38,703 bases of DNA from Pseudomonadota bacterium (lineage in GTDB: Bacteria > Pseudomonadota > Gammaproteobacteria > Steroidobacterales > Steroidobacteraceae), in the NCBI GenBank assembly GCA_023391335.1, contig JAEWBG010000046.1, positions 1-38,703 of the forward strand, given 5' to 3'. The notes below the pieces were generated by a model. The model was not told the origin of the DNA. It made no database searches and saw only the letters and a program-made list of their open reading frames with translations. This document shows positions 23,765-31,700 of the stretch, piece after piece (position 1 is the stretch's first letter; the number at the start of each line of letters is the position of its first letter). Both the position numbers and the translations under genes were made by a program.

Positions 23765-26227
23765 ATGAAACGCACAAAACAATTTGGCGTTGCACGACTT
23801 GCTGCGATCGCCCTCTTGGGCGTGCTGGCACTCGCAGGTTGTAGCGGTGGCGCGAAGACGGAGCAGAACCCCGTCACGAGCGGCCCGGATGCCGGTCCGT
23901 CGTACACCGGTCCCGCGCCTGTGTCCGATGACGTGCAAGCGTTCAAGGTCAACTTCTGGGAAAACGTGCGCGGCACGAATCGCTGCGGCAATTGCCACAA
24001 AGCGGGCGGCCAGATGCCCAACTTCGCTCGTTCGGACGATGTGAACGAGGCGTATCAACAGGCGCAAAGCGTCATCAATCGCGAGAATCCTTCGCAATCG
24101 ACGATCGTCGTGAAGGTGGGCGGCGGTCACAACTGCTGGCTGGCTGATCCCAGCGCTTGCGCTTCGATCTTGAGTACGTGGATTACCAACTGGGTCGGCG
24201 CGAGTGGCTCCGCTGCCAAGCAGATCGAACTGGTGCCGCCGAAGAATGTGCGCGATCCGGGCACTACCAAGCGCTTCCCGGATTCATCTGCGGGATTCAA
24301 ACCGGTCCATGACTTGCTGCTCGAATATGGCTGCAATCGTTGCCATACCTCGACGTCGGCGACGGCACAGTCTCCTTTCTTCGGTTCGGCTGATATCGAT
24401 GAGGCATATGCCGCAGCCAAGCCCAAGATGAATTTGGATCATCCTGAGCAATCGCGCTTCGTGGTTCGTCTGCGTAATGAGTTCCACAACTGTTTTGTGG
24501 ACGCGACGCATAGCTGCGCGGTGGACGCGCAAGAGATCCAAGACGCGATTGCTGCGATGGCAGCCGGCATTACGGCAGATCCTGTGACCAACACCGTGAT
24601 CAGTAAGGCAACGACGCTTTACGAAGGAACGGTCGCAAGCGGCGGGAGTCGATATGACTCCAACGTCATCGCGCTATACGAGTTCAAGACCGGCACCGGA
24701 AACACGGTCTACGACACGAGCGGTGTCGATCCTGCTGCGGATCTCACGCTTGCCGGCACGAAGGGCAATGACTTCGACTGGGTCGGCGGTTGGGGCGTGC
24801 AGTTCAAGAGCTCGATGGCCAAAGCGCAGGCGTCTACGACTGCGAGCCGCAAGCTGTATCAGCGCATCACGTTGACGGGCGAGTACTCGATCGAAGCATG
24901 GGTGATCCCAGGCAACGTCACGCAAGAGGATTCGCGCATCGTGAGCTACTCCGGCAGCAAGACCGCGCGCAACTTCACGCTCGGTCAGACGATGTACAAC
25001 TACGAAGCCTTCGGGCGCAGCAGCAACACCGACGCCAACGGGGAATTGAAGCTCGCCACCAAGGATGCAGACAAGAAGCTGCAAGCGGCGCTTCAACACG
25101 TGGTCATTACGTTCGATCCGGTGCGCGGCCGACGCATTTACGTGAACGGTGAAGACACCGGCGTCATGGAGTCGAGCGGCGGTTCGTTGTCCGAGTGGGA
25201 CAACAGCTTCGCGCTGGTGCTCGGTAACGAAGTCAGCAACGACAAGCCGTGGGCAGGTGTAGTGCGCTTGGTCGCGATCCATGACCGCGCACTCACAGAA
25301 GAGCAGATCAAGCAGAACTTTGCCGCCGGCGTCGGCGAGAAGTACTTCCTCCTGTTTGGCGTCGAGCACATCACCGAGATCCCGAAGTCGTACATCCTGT
25401 TTGAAGCCGCTCAATACGATAGTCATGGCTACTTGTTCACGAATCCGCGCTTCATTAGCTTGGATCCGGCTGCAACGCCGAATGATTTGCGTATCAAGGG
25501 CATGCGCATCGGCTTGAATGCATCAGAACCGCAAGTCGGTCAGGCCTATCGCTTAATCGACAAAACGATTGCGAACAGCGACTACACGCCTGCAAGCGGC
25601 GCAGGGATTTCGACGGTGGGCACGATCATCCCGCTCGAAAAGGGCCCGGCCGATGATGAGTTCTACCTGTGCTTCGATCAGCTCGGCAGCAAACAAGATG
25701 CATGCAGTGACTTTGCGCGCGTGAGTGTGACGCCAAAAGTGGATGACACTCCGAAATCCGATATCGGCGTGCGTACGTTCGATGCGCTCAATGCCACCAT
25801 GGCGTCCATGACAGGCGTACATCCAAACGTTATGAAGGCCACCTACGATGGAATTCGCCAATCTCTACCGGCGGTAAATGACATCCAGGCGTTCCTTTCA
25901 TCGCATCAAACGTCCATTGCGCAATTGGCCCTGGGCTACTGCAAAGCGATGGTGAATGGTGGTGGAGGAGTGTTCGGAACTCTGCCGTCAAGCATGAATC
26001 CGGCTCGCAATGACGCAAGCCATGGCGCGATCATCAATCCGTTGATCAATAACATGGTGAGCAATGCGACATCCGACCCTGATGTCGCTGATGTGGCGGA
26101 TTCGCTCGATCGGTTGATTTATGAGCTGTGCACATCGACAAGCTGCAATACCAAGCAACGAGTAGAAAGCGTGGCGATTGCCGCCTGCGGCGCCGTTCTC
26201 GGTAGCGCAATTACGACCGTTGAATAA
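23765..26227 (+). CDS. Di-heme lipoprotein with LamG domain
   Basis: An 820-residue lipoprotein. ATG 23765 is preferred over GTG 23759 because AGGAGA lies 8 nt upstream of the ATG. The lipobox is LALAGC. Two homologous modules follow: C74-G-N-C-H78 with a later H122-N-C, and C190-N-R-C-H194 with a later H241-N-C. Residues about 296-520 are a LamG/concanavalin-like domain (VIALYEFKTGTGNTVYDTSG, YSIEAWVIPG, VVRLVAIHDRALTEEQI). The last 300 residues are of unknown fold and include RTFDALNATMASMTGVHPNV. LamG domains bind sugars or proteins, so this may tether electron transfer to a polymer or partner. It is placed between the mono-heme and DUF1501-like genes with tiny gaps. Confidence 0.87.
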   Translation: MKRTKQFGVARLAAIALLGVLALAGCSGGAKTEQNPVTSGPDAGPSYTGPAPVSDDVQAFKVNFWENVRGTNRCGNCHKAGGQMPNFARSDDVNEAYQQAQSVINRENPSQSTIVVKVGGGHNCWLADPSACASILSTWITNWVGASGSAAKQIELVPPKNVRDPGTTKRFPDSSAGFKPVHDLLLEYGCNRCHTSTSATAQSPFFGSADIDEAYAAAKPKMNLDHPEQSRFVVRLRNEFHNCFVDATHSCAVDAQEIQDAIAAMAAGITADPVTNTVISKATTLYEGTVASGGSRYDSNVIALYEFKTGTGNTVYDTSGVDPAADLTLAGTKGNDFDWVGGWGVQFKSSMAKAQASTTASRKLYQRITLTGEYSIEAWVIPGNVTQEDSRIVSYSGSKTARNFTLGQTMYNYEAFGRSSNTDANGELKLATKDADKKLQAALQHVVITFDPVRGRRIYVNGEDTGVMESSGGSLSEWDNSFALVLGNEVSNDKPWAGVVRLVAIHDRALTEEQIKQNFAAGVGEKYFLLFGVEHITEIPKSYILFEAAQYDSHGYLFTNPRFISLDPAATPNDLRIKGMRIGLNASEPQVGQAYRLIDKTIANSDYTPASGAGISTVGTIIPLEKGPADDEFYLCFDQLGSKQDACSDFARVSVTPKVDDTPKSDIGVRTFDALNATMASMTGVHPNVMKATYDGIRQSLPAVNDIQAFLSSHQTSIAQLALGYCKAMVNGGGGVFGTLPSSMNPARNDASHGAIINPLINNMVSNATSDPDVADVADSLDRLIYELCTSTSCNTKQRVESVAIAACGAVLGSAITTVE

Positions 26228-26238
26228 GAGGCAAAGGT

Positions 26239-27930
26239 ATGTCGTTCATCATCAAGTCGCGCAGCAAACGTAAAGCGTTGGGTCTAAATGAACCGCTGCG
26301 TCATGAGTCGCACAAGCGGCCGGTCACGCGCCGGGATTTCTTGGCCCAGGGTTTCACAACGGGAGCCGCAACTGTTCTGGTGCCGAGCCTGCTGGCTGCA
26401 TTGTTGAAGCCAGGATCGGCCGCGGCCGGCACCGTAGATCTGGGCGAGGACACGATCCGCCTCAAGGATGCCGGCGTGTGCAACATCACCGGCGGCGCAG
26501 GAAAAATTCCGTTCATCTGTTTCGACCTTGCTGGAGGCGCAAACATCGCTGGTTCGAACGTGCTGGTCGGCCAGTCCGGCGGTCAGCTGGATTTCTTGAG
26601 CACACAGGGATATTCGAAATTGGGTTTGCCGGGCAACATGGTGCCGAACGCTAGTGTCACGGGTACTTTTGTCGATACGCAGTTTGGTCTTGCGTTCCAC
26701 TCGGATAGCGCGTTTCTACGCGGCATGCTTTCCACAACGACTCCTGCAACCCGAGCAAACGTTAATGGCGCGGTGATTCCGGCTCGCTCTGAAAACGATA
26801 CGAGCAACAATCCTCACAATCCGATGTACGGAATCGCGAAAGCAGGAGTGCTGGACGCTGAAGGAAACACGGGAGCGAAGGGCCAACTGTTGACCTTGAT
26901 CGGCTCGCAAAATTCGGATTCCGGCGGCAATTCAATGGCGCCCTCGGCTTTGATGGACCCGGCGCTTCGGCCTACAAAGATCGACCGAGCTAGCGATGTT
27001 GTGGGTCTGGTTGATACCGGCGATGTGACCACGATTCTTCCAGCGGGAGATACAGTGCGCACGCTGGAGGCAATGACACGCTTGAGCAAGCACAAGATCG
27101 GCCTTGAATCGGGTAGTGCGGCAGATGTGGAGCCGGGCACCGTCGACACGCTTTTAGGTGCCGGTGGAAGCATGCCGGATGGCACCGCTTATCCAAGCGA
27201 TGCAGATACTCGCAGGCGCTACCTGTGCAGCAGCGTGAAGACCGTGGATACGGTGAACACGTTCAGTTCGAAGGATGCGCTGAATCCGCTTTTGGACACA
27301 GGCATCACGAGCATTCCCAGCTTCGGAGCAAATGTCTCTAACGATGGCGAATTTCAAAAGACAGCGTCCGTGATGAAGTTGGTCGTCCCGGGTCTGGCCG
27401 GCGCAGGAACGATCAGCATGGGCGGCTTCGACTATCACACGGGAGATCGATCTACTGGAGAACAGCGCGACTTCCGCGCCGGCCAATGTATCGGTGCATG
27501 CCTAGAGTATGCCCGCGTTCAGGGGCGTCCACTGATGCTCTATGTGTTTAGTGACGGAGCCTTGTCCTCGAATGGCATGGTCGACAACTCAACCGAGGGT
27601 CGAGGCAAAGGTGTGTGGACGAGCGACAACCAGCAGACAGCAGCTTCATTCTTCCTTGTCTTCAATCCGGACGGGAAGCCGGCTGTCACCACCGCAACCA
27701 GCAATCAGATTGGCTATTTTAGAAAGGACGGCGACGTCGAAACTGCGAGTAGTCCGGCTGCCAACAGCGTGAATCTCCTGGTTCAGACGGTATTGCTGAA
27801 CTATATGGCGCTCCACAATGAGGTCGGCGCTTTCAATGGAATCTTCGGCAGCGCACTCGGGACGGGTTCGAATCTAGACAAGCTGATAGCACTTCAGCCT
27901 ATCTGCCCTAGCGGCAAGATCAAGGCATAG
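26239..27930 (+). CDS. Tat-exported DUF1501-like protein
   Basis: A 563-residue protein with a twin-arginine signal: VT-R31-R32-DFLAQGF followed by GAATVLVPSLLAALL. The fold looks like the DUF1501/alkaline-phosphatase-like group: GGFDYHTGDRSTGEQRDFRA parallels the GGWDTHxxQ phrase, and MLYVFSDGALSSNG parallels the SEFGRTxxxNG phrase. The usual metal-site residues are only partly recognisable, so enzymatic activity is uncertain. DUF1501 proteins are typically encoded after a DUF1800 or PSCyt-type partner, matching the order here. Tat export suggests folding with a cofactor or metal before transport. The start has AAAGG upstream and lies 12 nt after the LamG gene. A terminator follows at 27952. 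Confidence 0.78.
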   Translation: MSFIIKSRSKRKALGLNEPLRHESHKRPVTRRDFLAQGFTTGAATVLVPSLLAALLKPGSAAAGTVDLGEDTIRLKDAGVCNITGGAGKIPFICFDLAGGANIAGSNVLVGQSGGQLDFLSTQGYSKLGLPGNMVPNASVTGTFVDTQFGLAFHSDSAFLRGMLSTTTPATRANVNGAVIPARSENDTSNNPHNPMYGIAKAGVLDAEGNTGAKGQLLTLIGSQNSDSGGNSMAPSALMDPALRPTKIDRASDVVGLVDTGDVTTILPAGDTVRTLEAMTRLSKHKIGLESGSAADVEPGTVDTLLGAGGSMPDGTAYPSDADTRRRYLCSSVKTVDTVNTFSSKDALNPLLDTGITSIPSFGANVSNDGEFQKTASVMKLVVPGLAGAGTISMGGFDYHTGDRSTGEQRDFRAGQCIGACLEYARVQGRPLMLYVFSDGALSSNGMVDNSTEGRGKGVWTSDNQQTAASFFLVFNPDGKPAVTTATSNQIGYFRKDGDVETASSPAANSVNLLVQTVLLNYMALHNEVGAFNGIFGSALGTGSNLDKLIALQPICPSGKIKA

Positions 27931-27951
27931 CCGAGAGACCATTCGTTGGCG

Positions 27952-27980
27952 AAAGGCCCGGCTCCGCCGGGCTTTTTGTT
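27952..27980 (+). terminator. Intrinsic terminator of the rightward redox operon
   Basis: GCCCGGC (27956-27962), loop TCC, GCCGGGC (27966-27972), then TTTTTGTTT. It is a textbook Rho-independent terminator 25 nt after the DUF1501-like stop. Confidence 0.92.
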
Positions 27981-28019
27981 TCTACTCCAAGACACGTTCG
28001 CCCGGAGTCGATTACTCCC

Positions 28020-29657
28020 TCAACTAAATCGCTCTTCCAGCAGATCGATTTCGCGTACCAGTTTGCGTGACGTCATGTCCGAGATGGCGTTGCTGCGAGC
28101 CATCGCATAAACGGTGACGCGCTCGGCGCTCAATCCTGCCAATCGCAAACGCCGTTCGATCGCATCGCTGCAACGGATCCGCAATGCGTTCTCGTTGGAT
28201 TGTATTTGCCCTTCGATGCGTCGACGGTACAACTCCATGACGCGAGTCGCGGCCTCGGTGTAGAGGTCGACGTCGCGCTGGCGACTTGCCAACCGGTGCA
28301 GCTCTTGTTCGATCGCACCGATCGCAGCCTGTGCGGCTGCGACTCGGGCGCGGTCTTCATCGGCTTCATGCGCCGGTTCGCTGGGCAGTTGCAGATTCTT
28401 TAGTAATCGCGGCAACGCGAAACTCGCGGCCGTGAGCGAAAGGATGATCACGCCGGCGGCGAGAAAGATGGTCAGATCGCGTGCTGGAAATGGCGAACCG
28501 TCCGGCATTGCCAGAGGAAGGGTCAAAACACCGGCGAGCGTGATCGCGCCCCGCGCGCCAGCGACGGAAATGGCTGCAATCAATCGCAGCGGCGGCTTCA
28601 AGTCCACATCGATACCGCGCTGCTTGGCGACGAAGGCGTTTAGCGAGATGGAAATCCAAACCCAGCCGAAGCGCAAAAGCGCCAATCCAAGATTGATCGC
28701 AAGCGCGTAGATTGCCAGCCACCATGGATTGGTGTGATCGGACTGTCGAACCACGTCCACCGCACCGGCGAAGATTCCGGGCAGTTGCTCTCCCAGTAGC
28801 ACGAACATCACGCCATTCAGCGTGAACTGGACCATGTCCCACACGGCGGTGCGCTGCATCCGTGTACTTGCCAATGCGCTACCTGAAAGCTCCACGTAGC
28901 TCATGGTGATGCCGGCAGCCACAGAGGCGAGAATGCCCGAACATCGCAAGTGCTCCGCAACTTGGTAGGCCGCGAACGGGATCAACAAGCTGATGAGAAC
29001 CTGCGAGCCGGACTCCTCTCCGAAGCGGCGGCCGATCCAAGCTTTGACATAGGAAATCCCGTAAGTGAGGCCAACGCCGATACCGATGCCTCCAAAAGCG
29101 AGCCAAACGAAGGTCAGCGTCGCACTTGAAACGGAGAAGGTTCCTGTCAGCGCGGCAGCGACCGCAAAGCGAAAACACACCAGACCGGATGCATCATTGA
29201 GCAGCGATTCGCCTTCCAGAACGTGCATGATGCGTTTCGGAATCGTGACGCGCTGAGTGATGGCGGATACCGCAACGGGATCGGTAGGGGTCACGATCGC
29301 GGCGAGGGCGAACGCAACCGAATATGGCATGGCCGGGATGATCCAATGAATGAACAATCCCATTCCCAACACGGTGCAGAACACCAGGCCCAGCGCGAGT
29401 TCCAAGATCATGCCTTTGTCGCGGAATAGGCCTTGTTTCGGGATGCGCCAACCATCCAGAAAGAGCAAGGGCGGAATGAAAAGAAGGAAGAAGATCTCCG
29501 GATCGAGTTTCACGGTATGTAGCTACGAGACTGCAATCACCGAGCCGAGCGCGATTTGCACCAAAGGTGTGGGCACGGGCAAGGGCAGCATGCGCGTGAG
29601 CACACCGCTAATTACGACGGCCAGCAGCATGGCCAAGAAGATTTCAATGGATCCCAT
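28020..29657 (-). pseudogene. CPA1-family Na+/H+ antiporter interrupted by in-frame TAG
   Basis: The gene encodes a YjcE/NhaP-type cation/proton antiporter of the inner membrane. From ATG 29657 the frame reads GSIEIFLAMLLAVVISGVLT, then PTPLVQIALGSVIAVS, then a TAG at 29523-29525, and continues without shift as LHTVKLDPEIFFLLFIPPLL. The sequence before the stop is the expected first membrane segment of this family. Downstream hallmarks are TPTDPVAVSA and EGESLLNDASG, the CPA1 ion-binding region. The tail from about 28400 leftward is a cytosolic helical domain. A restart at GTG 29513 would give 497 residues but lack the first helix. It is therefore a pseudogene, an N-truncated variant or a base error. 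No other disabling change is seen. Confidence 0.88.
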
Positions 29658-29878
29658 TTGGCGGGGTAATGCATTCTCTGAACTCGAGACGGGCCATAGT
29701 AGTCAGTCCATGTGCGTCGTGCGACCCGCGCAGGCGCGTCGCAAGCCCTTGCAGGGCGAAATCAGTGCGCCGTGCCGGTAGATGTTGAGCCGGCGATGCG
29801 TCTAACCAATTCAATCGTTTTTGCCCGGGAGCGTTAGACTCGCCTCCCACCGTTGGAAGTATCGATTCCGGTGACTCA

Positions 29879-31558
29879 GTGAATGAATCTCAGGCAGATC
29901 GCGAACAAATTCTGATGGGAACAAGCGCATCGCAGCTTAGGCGTGGGCCGTCGATGTCCCTCGAAGTGCTCCTCGCGCTCTGCGCGCTGTACTTCGTCAT
30001 CATCTTGAATGGGCCTTTCTGGCAAGCACTGCTTGCGGGACGCTCGTTCACCGGGTCGACGCTGTTCTTTGTGGCTGCAGTCGGGCTTGCGCTCACCGCG
30101 CTCACATTCGCGCTATTGAATCTCATCGTTTGGCGGGCATATGCGCGGGTCGCCCTGACTCTGCTGTTCCTAACCGCGGCAGGCTGCGTCTATTTCATGT
30201 CGAGCTTCGGTGTCGTGCTCGATCCCGACATGCTGCGCAATCTCTTTCATACGGACTATCGCGAGGCAAAGGAGTTTGTCGGCTTCAAGCTCTTCTTTGT
30301 CGTGATCGCATACTCAGTCATACCGATTGCGTTCGTCTGGTGGGTGAAGATTCGCCCGCAGTCCTGGAAGCGAACCGCGATTATTCGGGTTGCGAGCTTC
30401 GTCGGCAGCATCGTGATCGCGGCGGCGTCTTTGCTGCTCGTCTATCAAGATTTCGCCTCGGTGATGCGCAACAAGCACGAGATGCGCTATCTGCTCGTTC
30501 CGGGCAATTTCCTGTACTCGTCCGTTCGAGCGTTGTCCGCCGATACCCGGGCAGCCGCAAAGCCGAGGGAACCGATCGCGACGGACGCAACGATGCTTCC
30601 TGCGGGTAAGACACGGCCCTTGCTGTTCGTCGTCGTTGTCGGTGAAACCGTGCGTGCCGATCACTTCGGGTTGAACGGCTACGAGCATCAGACCACGCCT
30701 GAACTCGCCAAGCTGGACGTCATCAATTTCTCCGACGTGACTTCGTGCGGTACCTCGACGGAGGTTTCGCTGCCGTGCATGTTTTCGCGATGGGGTAGGG
30801 AGCACTACAACGAGAACAAAATTCGCTCCGAGCAAAGTGTGTTGAATGTCTTAGCGCGCGTCGGCGTGAACGTCTTGTGGCGGGACAATCAGGCCGGTTG
30901 CAAAGGCGTGTGCGTCGGCGATGGCATTCGCTCCGATACCTTCTTAGGTGCATCGGTGCCGCAGCTTTGCCAAGAAGGCCGTTGCTATGACGAAGTCTTG
31001 CTCCACGACCTGAAAGACCGCCTCGCGGCAAATACAGGGCCATCGCTCGTCGTGATGCACCAGCTGGGCAATCACGGTCCCGCGTACTTCAGCCGCTATC
31101 CACCGCAGTTCAGGAAGTTCACTCCGACGTGCGACACGGCAGAGCTGCGCGGCTGTTCTCGCGAAGCAATCATCAACTCATACGACAACGCGATCCTCTA
31201 TACCGACTACGTACTGGCGCAGACCATCGAGTTGCTGAAGAGCCTCTCCGATCGCTACGACACCGCATTGTTGTACGTGTCCGATCACGGCGAATCGCTC
31301 GGCGACCATGGACTGTACTTGCACGGCATGCCCTACGCGATCGCGCCGCACGAACAGATCCACGTACCGATGGTCTTGTGGCTATCGCCAGAATTTGAAA
31401 AGACGCTCGGCATCAACGAAGCGTGTATGCGCGAGCGCGCGAAACAACCTGCGAGTCACGACAATCTATTCCACACCCTGCTCGGCGTGTTCGATGTGCA
31501 GACGTCGGAATACGATCGAAGTAAAGACCTGCTCGCAGCCTGCGAGCAGAAGAAGTGA
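29879..31558 (+). CDS. eptA: Phosphoethanolamine-lipid A transferase, EptA-type
   Basis: A 559-residue inner-membrane enzyme that moves phosphoethanolamine onto lipid A or another glycan. Five N-terminal helices cover about residues 25-205. The periplasmic sulfatase-like domain has VVVGETVRADHFGLNGYEHQ with the metal-binding Glu, SCGTSTEVSLPCMFS with the catalytic Thr, SDHGESLGDHGLYLHGMPY with the metal Asp/His pair, and APHEQIHVPMVLW. Disulfide cysteines (CKGVC, CQEGRC) match EptA structures. Such enzymes reduce sensitivity to cationic peptides. Start choice is uncertain: GTG 29879 or ATG 29915, with no strong ribosome site. The stop TGA lies inside a heptamer repeat. Confidence 0.92.
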   Translation: MNESQADREQILMGTSASQLRRGPSMSLEVLLALCALYFVIILNGPFWQALLAGRSFTGSTLFFVAAVGLALTALTFALLNLIVWRAYARVALTLLFLTAAGCVYFMSSFGVVLDPDMLRNLFHTDYREAKEFVGFKLFFVVIAYSVIPIAFVWWVKIRPQSWKRTAIIRVASFVGSIVIAAASLLLVYQDFASVMRNKHEMRYLLVPGNFLYSSVRALSADTRAAAKPREPIATDATMLPAGKTRPLLFVVVVGETVRADHFGLNGYEHQTTPELAKLDVINFSDVTSCGTSTEVSLPCMFSRWGREHYNENKIRSEQSVLNVLARVGVNVLWRDNQAGCKGVCVGDGIRSDTFLGASVPQLCQEGRCYDEVLLHDLKDRLAANTGPSLVVMHQLGNHGPAYFSRYPPQFRKFTPTCDTAELRGCSREAIINSYDNAILYTDYVLAQTIELLKSLSDRYDTALLYVSDHGESLGDHGLYLHGMPYAIAPHEQIHVPMVLWLSPEFEKTLGINEACMRERAKQPASHDNLFHTLLGVFDVQTSEYDRSKDLLAACEQKK

Positions 31559-31581
31559 CTAGTGACTCGCGGATAGCGGAT
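31554..31581. repeat. Mixed heptamer array overlapping the eptA stop codon
   Basis: AGTGACT-AGTGACT-CGCGGAT-AGCGGAT: two families in one 7-bp register, the reverse complement of the pattern at 17142-17169. The TGA stop of eptA (31556-31558) is part of the first unit. Confidence 0.75.
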
Positions 31582-31661
31582 GGTCAAACACGCAAGAAAA
31601 CAGTCGCATCGGGCTTCTATTCGGCTCTCTTCGCACAGCGCCCCAAAGGGGCCTCTGAACT

Positions 31662-31696
31662 ATCCGCAATCCGCTATCCGCTATCCGCAATCCGCT
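31662..31696. repeat. Five tandem heptamers ATCCGCW
   Basis: ATCCGCA-ATCCGCT-ATCCGCT-ATCCGCA-ATCCGCT ends 5 bp before the TonB-receptor stop. Thirteen bases (31669-31681) are the exact inverse of 31569-31581, so the convergent 3' ends can form a long-looped stem. Confidence 0.8.
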
Positions 31697-31700
31697 ATTT

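Noticed and set aside
23111..24130. Leftward 339-residue open frame opposite the mono-heme and LamG genes
   Set aside because: It is antisense to two convincing haem-protein genes and has the His/Arg-rich composition of a GC-driven shadow frame.
24674..25426. Leftward 250-residue open frame opposite the LamG domain
   Set aside because: It shows no family motif, and the opposite strand encodes a well-formed LamG domain in a continuous 820-residue protein.
29523..29525. Amber codon read as an unusual amino acid in the antiporter
   Set aside because: No pyrrolysine or suppressor machinery is visible, and the site lies at a loop after the first helix, not in a catalytic motif. A mutation or base error is simpler.
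31554..31696. Possible CRISPR-like repeats
   Set aside because: The units are 7 bp in direct tandem with no unique spacers and no cas genes; they are short tandem repeats.
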